Below are positions 49,453-63,209 of a stretch of DNA of 64,000 bases, in pieces. The notes under the pieces were generated by a model, which saw only the letters and a program-made list of their open reading frames with translations, did no database searches and was not told the origin of the DNA. Position 1 is the first letter of the stretch. The number at the start of each line of letters is the position of its first letter. The DNA is from Tenodera sinensis (taxonomy: Eukaryota; Arthropoda; Insecta; Mantodea; Mantidae). Location: contig CM060962.1 in assembly GCA_030765045.1 (NCBI GenBank), positions 168,927,259-168,991,258 of the forward strand. The letters run 5' to 3'. Made by a program: the position numbers and the translations under genes.

Positions 49453-50152
49453 GGGACACTGGGAGTGAAATTTGAAAGTTCCACATTTTTTAATAGATTT
49501 TTTTTGAAATTTTTACTGTGTTTGTATTTATATGAGAATAGGAGGTACACCAAATTTTATTAAAATTGGATAATTCGTTTATGATATATAAATTATTTTA
49601 TGAATTTAATAGGCACATTTTCAAAATGGAGCTCGCGTCTATTAACTTTTCAAAATTCATTAATATTGGCAGAACTGATACTCTAAAACATGGGTAACAA
49701 TTTATGAAGAGATATTTCAAATACGTTTGCTGATTATGCTGTACATATTTTTTTAATAACAAAGAAAATTTAATCTTAAATATTATTGATTTTTTTCATA
49801 CAAAAAAAAATGTTTTTGGAATTCATGTTAATGATAACATCAATATTGAATCATAGTTTTGTTTAGCTGCTATTTATGAATACTTTTGGAAATTTTCATT
49901 GAATTTGAAGCAAAACTCAGGCGCGACCTTCTTTTGGAATATGCAGAAATGTAGTTTTGAGAAAAACAGGCTTTTATATAGGTACGTTAAGGGAAGAGCA
50001 CTACTTGAAAGGGCCGTAATGGACACATGGAGTGGGGGATATGAAAAATGTTAGCTGATCCAAATGCACCGGTGTTCCAGGAACATTTTAAAGTAAAAAA
50101 ACAATTTTCGACTTTTTGACAATTTTGACCAAAATTTCACTCCCAGTGTCCC
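49453..50152. mobile_element. MITE, 700 bp, perfect 21-bp TIRs
   Basis: Left GGGACACTGGGAGTGAAA plus 3 bases and its exact inverse at 50132-50152. The interior is AT-rich and non-coding. Flanks are TTTAA and ATTAA, so no clean TSD. It inserted about 28 bp downstream of the predicted start of the heat-shock-type promoter, so it would interrupt the transcript leader. Superfamily not assigned. Confidence 0.75.
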
Positions 50153-51682
50153 ATTAATTAGTGAGTGAGCGGAATCGTCAGAGCGAGGTGTAAACAGTTG
50201 GGTAGTGTTTTATCCAAGGTTACGATAGAAGAGAACTGCTCTGTGTTTCAACGTCATAGGTTGTGAATTGTTATTCAATTTTAACGGAAATAAGCTGAAA
50301 AGTGACTGGACTTATCATTTGTCACAGTATGATCTAATGCTAGTGATACTGGTTGAGTGATGATCCAAAAAGGGATTGATATAAGCTCACATAAAATAAC
50401 CTATCCACATGTGACAAAAGTACTTCGAATAACTTAGGTGCAGACACGACTACTAAAGCTCAAGTAATTTAACTTTTTGCGTCATTAGTAGCGATACGAC
50501 ATTAGAACATACAATCAGATGAGCTAGACATGTACAACGCCCCTTCGTTAATTGAATTCGTATAATATTAATGGATTTTGTAATCATTGCTGATTAAAGT
50601 CAATAGTTCTGTTAACAAGAATGTTGCTATGCTTTTATGCATAATTATATCACATCTAGTCTTCGATTTTTTGGCTGAATGCAAAGTTGTAAGACTGCAA
50701 TAATTTTTCCTGAGTCCTTCATACGAAAATCTTTTGTACACAAGTTTTGGGTAAACTCGGAACCAATTAACAACAAGATGTGGAATTTGAGAGGAAAATG
50801 GGAAGAATAACAAATGTGTGACACTTTATTTATTCCTCCTATCGTCCGGATTTTATGTATTTTATAATATATTGTCATATAAAAACAAGTTTGATCAAAA
50901 TATCAGTTAATAGAGCCTAATGAACCTTCTCGATTGAGGAAATTTTATTAAAGACTGTACCTTAGTTCCCTATTTACCGTGCAAAACTGCCGTTGGAATG
51001 TTTCAGCTGATTATTGGACATGAATGCTTGGGTAAATATTTTCTCAGGGATGGAACACTACCACCACCAATTTGTTTATTGCGCCCTGAGCCAGTTGAAA
51101 TGGACATGGTATATCTGGCAAAATGTACAACTCTTAGAAATTGTCAAAATATTCTTTCTAAATACTGAGATGCTAGAAGGAGAATGACTTTGTTGTTAAC
51201 TCCTGTGCATTAGACATACACACTCACACACACAAACACACACACACACATAGACACGAATAACCTTACAAAAAGACTTCCGTATAGATCATGTATATAC
51301 AACACTGTGTCTATCTGTGCATATGCCAGCATCTGTTTTGTCATTCACTGGATCGTTATCAGAAATGCAACAGGTGCCCTTAGGAACAGTTTCACCTCAT
51401 TGAACATTTTGACTACCATTTCACTGTGTTCAGAATTGAAGCACCAGCTCTGGACACAAACGGCTTGTTGAGCTCTACACCCGTTGTTTTCACAAGCACA
51501 GGAATACTTCAACTCCAAGTTTCCATTGTGTATATCCTAGAAGTAAATAAAGGTACAAGGCAAGGAACAGCAGTATTTATATATAACTATAATCTGCGCC
51601 AAGCAAAAAACGGATTCACATGTCGGGAAGAGGGAGGAAACACTGCTGCTTATCGTGACCACTGGAGAGCGCGTTGGGATTA
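50153..51682. other. No gene recognised; leader-like sequence at 50160-50250
   Basis: If the 700-bp MITE is removed, 50153 onward continues the putative heat-shock transcript. It has no open frame of note. A short (CA)n lies at 51224-51250. An 88-codon frame at 51426-51692 lacks a domain. Confidence 0.4.
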
Positions 51683-51800
51683 TATCAGGTGACCCACTGT
51701 ACACGGCATCGCCGTAAGTAGATATCCCTCCGTGTGTTAAAAGAGTTGCGCAACGCCACGGGGCAATTCTAGCCATTGAGAGATCAGTGGTGTGTTCTGC
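51683..51800 (-). repeat. R3 repeat end, copy 3 (diverged)
   Basis: Minus strand: GCGCAACTCTTTTAACACAC ... GTGGGTCACCTG, then TATA. Shares order and motifs with copies at 7291 and 41302. Confidence 0.5.
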
Positions 51801-52079
51801 CTCTCAGCGAAGAGGTGATATAACTACTGTGCTTTTCAAATGGGAAGAGTTTGTCCTTGAGCGCCTCCACGCCGGCAACCAATCTGAATCCTGCTCTGTT
51901 GTCATATTGCTTTCCTCTTAAGTGGGGCTTGAAGCGCGCCAAGAGAATAGTAGGACAGTGTGCGAGTGAGAGGGAAATAGGAAAAGAGTGGGGGTAATGA
52001 GGTTACAACGCTGTGCACGTAAACGTATCTCATAATATAACAACTATAATAATAACTACAAACAAAAATAAAAACAATA

Positions 52080-52427
<348 letters not shown>

Positions 52428-53111
52428 TAGGGCTAGGAAGTTCATGCATTTGCATGTTTTTTCATAGGGGTTAAAATGTATGCTTTTACATTATGTGCAC
52501 GAATTATGGAATTTTCAGTTGTTTGGACATGGTTTTATGGTGCATATAATTGCATATTTTCTTGATTTTTGATAAATGCATATTATTTCAATATTATAGC
52601 CCCTATATTGCATATTTTAATGATTTATATGGCTTTTTATTCTTTTTATTATTGTTATCCATTTGGATAATATTTTTCATATTGGTAATATTGCACATGA
52701 TGATACAACTTACGAAGATTTCAATATTATAGCCCCTATATTGCATGTTTTAATTATTTTTATGGTTTTTTATTATTTTTTCCATCTGTATAATATTTTT
52801 TACATTGGTAATATTGCACACGATGATGCAACTCGCGTGGTGGCGAGAACTAATGCTGAGTCATGTTGTCATGCAGTGAATCCCCTGTTTCCATCCTTTC
52901 ATTATATGTACGTTCGTAGAAAATAATCAGTACGTTATCTGAGAGGTTTATAGTAGCAAAGATAAAGTGCAGGTCAACGTTTTGAGCAGCACGATTATAG
53001 GAACGCTTGCCTGCCCACCAGTAGTTGTGTTGTGGTCTTCAAACGTAACAGTGCTGTGAACTGGTTCCCACCAAATTAAATTAGGCATATAAATGTTAAA
53101 AAGCTATTCAA

Positions 53112-54786
53112 ATGTCAAAAATAAAGCCAACTTCGAGTGCTAGACCAATTAATTTACAGAAAGAGTTTTCGGGTGATTTAATATCTACAGATAATAGGGC
53201 ACTGTTTTGTGGAGCGTGTGAGAAAAATGTAGGGAGTGAGAAAAGATTTCAAATAGTTCAGCACATAAACACAGCAAAACATAGGGAGAATTTAATCAGA
53301 AAACTCGCATACAAACAACCTGCTCAAAAACAACTGTTAGAGTGTTTAGGAAGTAGGGTTACTGAATTTTCCTATGACTTGCGCCAAGCATTTTCAGCTG
53401 CTGATATTCCCTTGTTCAAAATTAATACTCCGAAATTTAAAAACTTTCTTGCCAAGTACACTCGACAACATGTGCCTGAAGAAAGTACACTGCGTAAGAC
53501 TTATGTAGGACATTGTTACAATAACGTATTGTCAAGTATACAAAATGAATTAGCGGATCAGTTTGTGTGGTTGTCTGTTGATGAAACCCCCGATCCTGAG
53601 CGCCGTTCTATTGCTAATATAATCGTGGGTGCTTTAAATAATGAACAAAAGACTATACCTTATCTTCTTAATGTGTGCGAATTGTCGGCCACTGACAATG
53701 TAACTGTGACCTAGTTTGTGATGGACTCTTTGAAATTACTGTGACCATGTGGAATCAAATACGACCGGTTACTTCTGTTACTGATGCAGGTCCTAATATG
53801 GTAAAATCAGGACAAACTCTGAAAGGTATTTTTCCTAACTTAATTCATGTAACTTGTTTGGCACACGCTCTTCATCGCATTTCTGAGATAATACGCGAAT
53901 CTTTCCCGTTAGTAGATAGATTTGTGTCCAGTACAAAGACAATTTTTGTTAAATCTCCTAAAGGAGTTCAGTTGTTTAGATCAACAGCACCTAATATCCG
54001 ACTTCCTCCTGCACCAGTGTTAACTCAATGGGGAACATGGGTCGATGCAGTTTTATATTATGCTTAGCACATAGAAATAGTCGAAGAGGTTGTTAATTCA
54101 TTGGACCTGAAAGATGCCATAACGGCGTTGGAAGCTGTAGGATTCCCTTTGCATGAATCACTTGCTGTCCTTGAGAAAATAATATGTGATCTAAGTGGGG
54201 CTCTTGGTAGCATAGGACAAAAAGTGGAAGAGAAAGTGAATTATGTAATTTCAAAAAATTCTGGTTATAATCAGATGTGTGATATTCGAGACATCCTCGA
54301 AAGAAAACCATCTGTCACACCAAGAGACTTGACTCTCTCTGTGAAGCAATTAACATCATTTAAATATGCCCCGATAACATCTTGTGACGTGAATTTTTTT
54401 TTTAATATTTCCTTGTTTAACGACGCTGTCAATTGCCAGGATCACATCAGCGTCGCCGGTGTGCCGGAATTTTGTCCCGCAGGAGTTCTTTTACATGCCA
54501 GTAATTCTACTGACATGGAGCTGACGTTTTTAAGCACACTTAAAAACCATCGGCCTGGGCCGGGTTTGAACCCGCGACCTTGGGATCCGTAGGCCAGCGT
54601 CTAACCAACTGAGCCACCCAGACCGACTTGTGACGTGAAGAGAAGTATTTCATGTTACAAAAGTGTTTTGTGAGACAACATACGATGTTTTACAGTTGAA
54701 AATTTGTGCAAAGTGTTGGTTGTGAGCTGTAATTTTGCAGTTAATACTAGCAGCGGGACCACTTCTGCTTCAAACTCTAAGGAATA
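53112..54786 (+). pseudogene. hAT-A transposase (CGGBP1-like class), broken by stops and a SINE
   Basis: The ATG at 53112 opens 200 codons: basic N-terminus, BED-like finger ALFCGACEKN...HINTAKH, FKNFLAKYTRQ, PEESTLRKTY, and WLSVDETPDPE with the first catalytic Asp. TAG at 53712 and TGA near 53737 follow. A frame change leads to SVTDAGPNM (second Asp), VTCLAHALHR, FVKSPKGVQLF, PVLTQWGTWVDA, TAG near 54065, then KYAPITSCDV. SINE-E is inserted there, and beyond it KRSISCYKSVL continues the C-terminal motif seen as VERSFTAYK in hAT-B. Confidence 0.88.
54394..54626 (-). mobile_element. SINE-E, copy 2, in the hAT-A transposase, exact 13-bp TSD
   Basis: CTTGTGACGTGAA at 54381-54393 and 54627-54639. 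On the minus strand: head GTGGCTCAGTTGGTTAGACG, box B GCGGGTTCAAACCCGG, body as in 32201, and a poly(A) tail read as the T run at 54394-54402. It gives the relative age: SINE after hAT. Confidence 0.95.
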
Positions 54787-54944
54787 AGGTAACTTTTTAA
54801 TTTGTACTAACTCGTCTTCTCTACTGCAAAGCAAGATCAATTGTTTCAATTAAGTAGTGCATATTTCTTGGCATATTTTCAAGTTTTTAAGAGCATATTT
54901 GTATGCATATTTCAGTGTTTTTAAGGGCATGAACTTCCGAGCCC

Positions 54945-55279
<335 letters not shown>

Positions 55280-55760
55280 CTACAAGGATTAGGCGATTAC
55301 CCGTTCCAGTTTCACACATCAGCCCAGCGCGTTTTAAGACGTCCAACATCTTGTCCTCTTGCTTGATAATTCCTTGCAAGTAGTAGGTATCTCTCCTCAC
55401 TCACTCAATTCATGTGCTCAATTCATTTTTATCTGTACATTTTCATGTAACGGTTCAACTCTTAGTTTCTCTCTTATTTCTTAATTTTTAATCCTGTGAA
55501 GTTTATGCAACTGTTTACTTACTAAAGGACCCTCATCTCCACTGTCTGAATTCTATCTTTCTGATTTTTCATTGGAACCCAAGTTTCACAGTCGTACAAT
55601 ATTATGGTATGGTCATAACTCTGTGGAATTGTATTTTTGATCCTTTGCCTACTTTATTTTTAAATATTTTCTGTGTAGTTCCGCAAACTGCCGGGAATTT
55701 AATTATTTTACAACCAACCTCCCTTCCTATATTAAAGCTAATGTTGTACCCTAAATATTA
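55280..55760 (-). pseudogene. Non-LTR retrotransposon RT C-terminus, degenerate
   Basis: Minus-strand pieces: REVGCKIIKF, CGTTQKIF (family form CGTIRRTL), KIQFHRVMTIP, then after a frame change LYDCETWVPMKNQKDRI and VEMRVL, then QDVGRLKTRWADV (family form RDVGRPKKRW), and NWNG. These are the ordered landmarks after the RT palm in many insect LINE ORFs. At least two frame changes and several stops. The RT core is not recognisable further right. Confidence 0.75.
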
Positions 55761-56659
55761 GGCACTAATAGACTTTGACCCTCTAGAAAAATTTTAGATC
55801 GTTCATATTAATGCAAGAAATGTTTATTGTGCCCAGTCGCAAATCGAGCCTCATACGCTTGTTTTAAGACCAAAAGAGCGCTAGGTATCGACGAGCTGCA
55901 ATTCCAATTGAGTTACATGACAATGGAAACGTCAACAAAACACCTCTCAGTCCTGGACTTTGGAGCGGATCGATAGCTTGGACAATGGCGGAGTCAAAAG
56001 TGCTTCCATTGTACAACAGAGCATACATGTGAAATTTGTTTTCAAAAACGAAACGAATCTAACGGAACCAAATTTACAGAAAAGAAAATAACTTGTTATG
56101 CTTGTAAAAAATTACTATATATTGTTATGGCTTCATATACATTCTTTGTGTATCATGGACTATTTTCAGATAGGTATTTAGGATATGCAACATATTTAAA
56201 AATTGTTATTAATGTTTGCATTTGGTACATTTTGCAGTACGTACTACTTTGAGCACAAACAATTTCTATCACCGTAAAATTATTAAACGTAATCTGTTTC
56301 AAAGTATGAATGCTATGTTTTCTGTTGTAGTCATCAGAGCCCGGAACCGCATGCAGTCACATTCGATGCGGGTTAGTTCGAGACGGAGAATGAATGACGT
56401 AACCAGTACCGCGCAGCCATGTACATACTCGCGCATTAGCAAATGCTTGCAGCTAAGTACATGTGAGAGTAGCAACAGTAAAACCCATGCACACTAAACT
56501 TGCAGCTTATTGCAAAATCTTCTGTCCTGTAGTAATCATAATAATGAACATCAGTATTATTCTCATCCTCTGTTATGACAATAGACTTGGAACTTATAAT
56601 CTTACTGTAAAACGGAAGTTTTATAATGTATCAGTAGTGTATCTTATATATTTAAACGA
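55761..56659. other. No feature recognised; hairpin at 56348-56373
   Basis: CCGCAT...ATGCGG can form a 6-bp stem. The LINE above may extend here in degraded form, but I cannot support it. Confidence 0.35.
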
Positions 56660-56785
56660 CCACGTCCACCCTCCAGTACTGCACCCCAACAATGACGCCT
56701 GTAGTGGGCAGAGGTGGAGGACGCATTGGCCGGGCGGCAAGCCTTGGCCATTCATGGGCTGTTGCGTTAGGGTTTAGTTAGTTTA
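56660..56785 (+). mobile_element. SINE-A-related 3' fragment
   Basis: CCAGTACTGCACCCCAACAA, GTGGGCAGAGGTGGAGGACG and GGCAAGCCTTGGCC match 33720-33800; the tail is GTTTAGTTAGTTTAGTTA. 5'-truncated. Confidence 0.65.
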
Positions 56786-56928
56786 GTTAAAACGTGTAAT
56801 TCATGCTTACTATTCTAGTCATAATGATCAACATTACCTATTATTTGAGGTGGAATCAGGACTGAAATAAATACATAAATAATAATTACCATCTAAAAGT
56901 TGCTTGAACTCGGGCCATAAAGTACTTA

Positions 56929-58243
56929 CAATTGAAGGGCTTAGTGGAATAAGGAGCTATCCCTCATTTTGGTCAAACATGAACTAGTTGCATATTATGT
57001 AACCTGAGTCCATCTAGTGTTAGTTTATTGAACTATTAAGAGTATAGGAAAGCCCCTCTGACATATTGGAGAGATAGATAAAAGTCTTTTGAAGAGCTTT
57101 CAGGTATTCTGAGTGGAATATGGGGCTATCCCACTCCTATTTGAAACCTTTGTCCTGATGGGTCAGCTGTATACCGCATTGGCCAATGGGAGACCAGCTT
57201 TCACATCTCATGATTTGGAAACAAGATGGCTGATGATAAAGGTTTGTTGTGCTTGTAAATGAAGAAAATGAGGAAAATAATAAGCAAAAAGAGGAAGAGA
57301 GATGTAGAAAAATGGAAATACAACAGCAGGAAGTTAGCACGGAATAGTAGAAAAGAATATTCTACACGAAAAGGCAAAATTGTGCCTGCTAAAGCATTTA
57401 CCAATATCCAATGTTGCAAAACTGAATGATGTGGTTATAAACACATTACAGAAGAAGAGAGTGATGAAAATTTGGCATTATTGAAAACTTAAAACGACAT
57501 ACCCAGTATGCGTATACACCTGAGGGGTGGACAAATCTTATACGAAATGCAAGAAAGCAGAAGCCGTTCTCTGTACTGGAAATGAAGAGAGAAGATTTTG
57601 TTGGTGTGGCTCCATTAACAAGTAAATTAACAAAAAGAAACAAATTCCGTTCTCGCGTAAATGTGGACTTCCGGAAAGCATCCATTCTAAGGTTCGAAGG
57701 TGGGCATGAAGTAGACGTGTGTTTAGCATACAGTCAATTAGGTCCTTACACTACCATCAGTTTTCAAAACGGAAAAAGAAAACCACAGAAAATATCAAAC
57801 ACAACTTTCGAACCAAAGTACCCTAATGGAAGGTCAATCAAAGAAGCAAAACATCGAGACATAACCTCATTGTTGAAGTTCATACCCCCTGTGTACCATG
57901 AATTTTATTTAAATTTGAGATCAGACAGCATGTGTGAAGTGGGAGAGAACAATGAAGATGAAATCATTTGATTGTGATGTTTGGAAGTTGTGATTGTCAC
58001 TTTTAATGTAGAATATTGTATGCCGTCTTCAAGTTAAGTAAATATTCTTTATGCTATAAACTAACATACTGTGTCCTACATTTGCAGAAAGTTAGTTCAA
58101 AACCTTCCTAATTTAGTACAAAAATTATTTAGTGATTGGTAATTTTTTGTTTGAGTTATGGAAAATCTAATAAAGTACTAAATATCTCAGAAACACAATT
58201 TTGAGAGATACCCCCTTATTCCACTAAGCCCTTCAATTGTAAG
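56929..58243 (+). mobile_element. DNA transposon deletion derivative with about 33-bp TIRs
   Basis: Left ACTTACAATTGAAGGGCTTA continuing GTGGAATAAGG, and the same sequence inverted at 58213-58243. TSD not resolved: flanks are AAAGT and CTCCC. Inside are two coding fragments matching the two ends of one transposase-like protein, with the middle missing. Superfamily not assigned. Confidence 0.72.
57230..57971 (+). pseudogene. Transposase-like protein, N- and C-terminal pieces only
   Basis: The N-terminal piece (about 57260-57480) has KRKRDVEKWKYNSRKLARNS and GKIVPAKAF, typical of a large uncharacterised insect transposon protein family. It is followed by stops. The C-terminal piece (open 57582-57971, and readable from about 57495) has YTPEGWTNLIRNARKQ, VGVAPLTSKLTKRNKF and a tail with HRDITSLLKFIPPVYHEFY. 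An intact relative would have several hundred residues between, including its catalytic core. Confidence 0.55.
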
Positions 58244-58337
58244 TCTCCCTTTGGGTTATTTATCTCTGATGTGAGATTCCCTTGTGGTCTAACCGGGAAA
58301 AGTACGAATCAGCTGGGGAATTTAATGTCGCACTGGC

Positions 58338-58530
58338 AAGTTGGCCATGGCAGCATAGTGGTTAAAGCAGCTGCTCGATAAGCGGAAGATCCGTGGCTCA
58401 AATCTCGGCTATGACGTTGAAATTTTCAGTCCGGATTCCACCTCTTGAACATTGCCCACACACAGCTCGTGTGTTTAAAAACACCATTCTTCCATTAGAA
58501 ATTATTCATCTTATTCAACCGTGCTGTCTT
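58338..58530 (+). mobile_element. SINE-F candidate (tRNA-like head)
   Basis: Head GCAGCATAGTGGTTAAAGC (box A) and GTGGCTCAAATCTCGG (box B, weak), followed by a body containing CGTGTGTTTAAAAACACC. Only one copy in the window. Confidence 0.5.
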
Positions 58531-58714
58531 AAAAAGTGGACATTAACATGCACACACTCTCATAGATATGCATAAACTTGCAAAATGGAAGTAATCTCCA
58601 AAGTGAGAACGCAATAATCAATTATAGTGCAGTGTTTTTTCTGCTTCTTGTACTGTAGAAGGGCATTTTTTATAATGTTTCTTGATATGAAACTAAAACT
58701 GGTATTAAAGAAAA

Positions 58715-59250
58715 AGGGTATCATGTAGGAGAACACCTCACGCACTGCGACATCCACACAAATGTATTGCGGCTGACATTCCGCAGGAGGAAGGGATGAA
58801 GAAAGGGAATCGCAGGACTCCATAGAGTCTCAGGCTCTAACAAGTGCTCAGATTTCATCCCGGCGTCAGGCAGAGAACACCAGTTACAATACGCAAGCAC
58901 CCGCGCCATCTGTCCGGCATCACCATTCACCATGTGTACGTAACCCTGTGGAACAACAGCCCATCCGGGCCAAGGCCTACCGCCCAACTTACCCAACACA
59001 TGAGTTATGTGCAGTACAGGAAGTGGCACGTGGTCAGTACCCCGGTTCCTCTCAGCCGGTTATACGGTCTTCTCAACCAGGGATCGCTACTTTTCAATCA
59101 ATAGCTCATCAATTGGCCCCTCAGGAACTTAACGAGGCTGAGTGCATCCCGGACCAATCTCCAGCGGGAGAAAATCACGTCGATGACGGGAATCGAGCCC
59201 GGGTCCGTCGCTTGGTAAGCAGCAGAGCTACGACCGCGCTAAGGAGAGAA
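58715..59250 (-). mobile_element. SINE-A-type, full-length-like copy
   Basis: The minus-strand head at 59160-59250 has TAGCGCGGTCGTAGCTCTG and box B GGGCTCGATTCCCG. The distal part matches 17380-17627 (CGCCGGGATGAAATCTG ... GTGTTCTCC). It shows that the SINE-A 3' block belongs to a tRNA-headed unit of about 530 bp. TSD not found. Confidence 0.7.
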
Positions 59251-59859
59251 TCATACCTTCTTACCTTTTGTTTTGAAGTTTACACGTAGCTAAAGATATG
59301 AAAATCTCGGTCATAGCCACTGACCACAATATTTACCACGAATAAGATCAGATAGAGAAAACGAAACAATTTTCTCTATCTATACTTTATGGAATACCTT
59401 CGAAAATAAACAACAGTGAGTACAGAAATACAGATTTCTACTGTTTTTTCCAAACAATTCGCACAATAATTAATGTTAATGTAAGCACAGGCATGTCATG
59501 AAGATCATCATTGAAATGTTAAAAGGCTAATGTCGGGTGCACAAGTTCTGATCGGAATGACCTACAGCCTGAATCAATCGATCATTCGACTTCGGATTTA
59601 AACATTTAAAATGTCATGTTTTCGCTATAGTGGAAGTTTTATGCTTTAGTTCGTTCCGCTCGTAATGGGCATTTTACGTCAACCTTAAAAGTACCTACTT
59701 GTGAAGTAAATAATAAAATAGTGGAGAACTCGAAGGCCTTTAAAGCACAAATGTCAAAAGAAATAGCTGACAAACGTAACTGTCGTTAAGAATGAAAGGG
59801 AAGGGAGACGCAGATGGCTAGCAAAATATCTTCCAACATAGAACTTTTTAATACTCTCT
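59251..59859. other. No feature recognised
   Basis: Nothing supported. Confidence 0.4.
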
Positions 59860-61025
<1,166 letters not shown>

Positions 61026-61168
61026 TTTTCTTCTTACTGTATTTGCTAATACTCCTATTTGAAAATACAAGAATACACGGAACACTTTCGAGGTCGACAT
61101 CGAGCTGGCGAACAAACTGCTCTACTGTTATTACTACTATTATTGCTACAAATATAACACAAATTTAA

Positions 61169-62047
61169 GGTGGCGTTAACTTGCATTGCATATGAAATTT
61201 ATGACTTTTTTATTTGTGAATCAGGTAACCACTGTATAGGTAAATCAAGTAAAAGTTGCTTTATTGTGATATCTGAATCATTTTTAGTTACAGGCTGTTC
61301 AACTTGACATTTCTAAAGTGGGTGTGGCGATTTAAATGCCACTTAACTGTGCACTTCAAAATTATCATTTCAACTTTGCCTCCTAAAGTACTGCAAAGTG
61401 CTAGATGACATAATGTGGCAATTGAAAAACTAGAATGCGTAAGCTATGTTCAAAAAAGGATGGGAAGTTTTGAAGCTACAGTGGAGAAAACTGCTCCAGG
61501 TTACACCTAATTCTTTATACTAAGTTTTTCCCTAATTGCATTTTCCTTAAAAATTGTAACTTCTCTCCGAAACTACTGGATATAATTGCAAGAACTTTTT
61601 TTTTTTTTTGGTTGTTACTAGATATATGATTTTGAAACTGAACCTAATAAATTACTGATTCTGCTAAATACTGCGTGGAAAAAATTTAAAACCTAAAAAT
61701 TGAATTAAAATGATTTTAAAAAACTTATCAAAAATAATTTAACCACAAGTTGCAAATATTATAGGTTCAGATTATTAAGCAAGTACATGAGATAGTTTAT
61801 ATACATTTTTGTTTTATTATGAGTCTCTTCCATAGTAAATTACTTCTATCTTCTGTTTTATTAATGGATGAAACTTCTTGTAAAACGACTTATATTACGT
61901 ATAAAACATTGAAATTTATACAGTGGTTAGACAACTATGACAACAATAGGCACACAAAATTTCAAACAAATGGGATATACCTACCCAGAGACATGATTTT
62001 TTTCTGTTAACGGAGGAAAAAAATACTTTTTGCAAGTTAACGCCACC
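61169..62047. mobile_element. MITE with 17-bp TIRs GGTGGCGTTAACTTGCA
   Basis: GGTGGCGTTAACTTGCA begins at 61169 and its inverse ends at 62047. Flanks TTAA and TGAA differ by one base. AT-rich, non-coding interior of about 850 bp. Superfamily not assigned. Confidence 0.7.
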
Positions 62048-62049
62048 TG

Positions 62050-62729
62050 AAGTCCCTTCCACTGTTTATCATAAAGTGTGATTTGGTCACTGAACGTTTC
62101 CTATTAATGTATTATGAAATACTGATGCATTACTGAACATATATAGTTTTATTATGTTTGCCCCTGCAGTTAACAAAGCAGTTTACTGTTGGTCTTTGTT
62201 GTGTTAGCAAGTTAGCGATTGTTATTTTACACTGTACACTGCGCACGAGTATTTGTGAATAAGCAGCTTAGCGAGTGTATGCGGGTATGTTATTTTTGGC
62301 ACGTTACTGTGCTATAAATCTTTGAACCCTTGGTCCGTACATGAGCAATTTCATTTGTGTTTTTATATCAAACAGCAGATGGTATCGATTACTGAGCAAT
62401 ACCACAGAACATCTCTTCGTGATGAATACAAAATGTGTCCACATGGAAACAGCAATTCCATGAAAATATGCAACACCAACTTCATTTATTTTGCAGCATA
62501 CGTTTCTGATGGCCAACAAAACGCATTTTGGTTAATACTACTATTGATGCATGTATATTTTACATATAGAAATATTATAGTGGGGCTTTTTCTGCAGTTT
62601 ACACTGCAAGTCATACTGTAATAGCTGTATTGCCAAATTTTTGTTTGGTTTACTCCTTTATGTGCGGATCAAATTACAAAACTGATTTAAAAAATGCTCT
62701 TTTCATTTTACTTTCTATACCACATACCT
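62050..62729. other. No feature recognised
   Basis: Nothing supported. Confidence 0.4.
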
Positions 62730-62862
62730 AAAGGATGAAGAAGGTATTGCATTCCACACAAATATTCTATATCGATATTTTTTATTGGAAACATGTTTTT
62801 AGGCCCACCTAAATCCAAAAGCTGTAACTTTAGAAAAAGGTCATGTGTGTACCGTGTGTGTA

Positions 62863-63097
62863 CAGTCTGTCCACCAGCTCATGGTCCCTGGCAGGAATGC
62901 AGCGAGTCAGTACGCCAGTAAATAAGTTTAGATACACAGCAATATCTGAAGCTGGACTTGTGCTTCTGGTTGTACACAATGTAAACGCAATCAGAAGCAT
63001 CCGTTCCGCCTCAGATATCGCTGTATACCTAGAATTATCTACTGGTATACTGACTCATTGCGTTCCTCCCAGGGACCATGAGCTGGTGAACAAACTG
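62863..63097. mobile_element. Palindromic MITE, 235 bp, TA-flanked
   Basis: Ends CAGTCTGTCCACCAGCTCAT and, inverted, CAGTTTGTTCACCAGCTCAT, each next to TA (62861-62862, 63098-63099). The whole element is an imperfect palindrome: GTCAGTACGCCAGTAAATAA near the left pairs with the inverse of 63010-63060. Inserted in the TG tract of Rep1. Confidence 0.88.
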
Positions 63098-63116
63098 TAT
63101 GTGTATGTATGTGTGC

Positions 63117-63147
63117 GCGTGCGCGCGCGCGCGCGTGTGTGTGTGTG
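63117..63147. repeat. Alternating purine-pyrimidine (CG/TG) tract
   Basis: GCGCGTGCGCGCGCGC then GTGTGTGTGTG: Z-DNA-prone alternation inside the Rep1 TG region. Confidence 0.85.
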
Positions 63148-63209
63148 CCTTTGAACAGCTTAATCAAAAATAGAATGTCCGGTAAATACAGAATTGTTAT
63201 TTATGTTAG

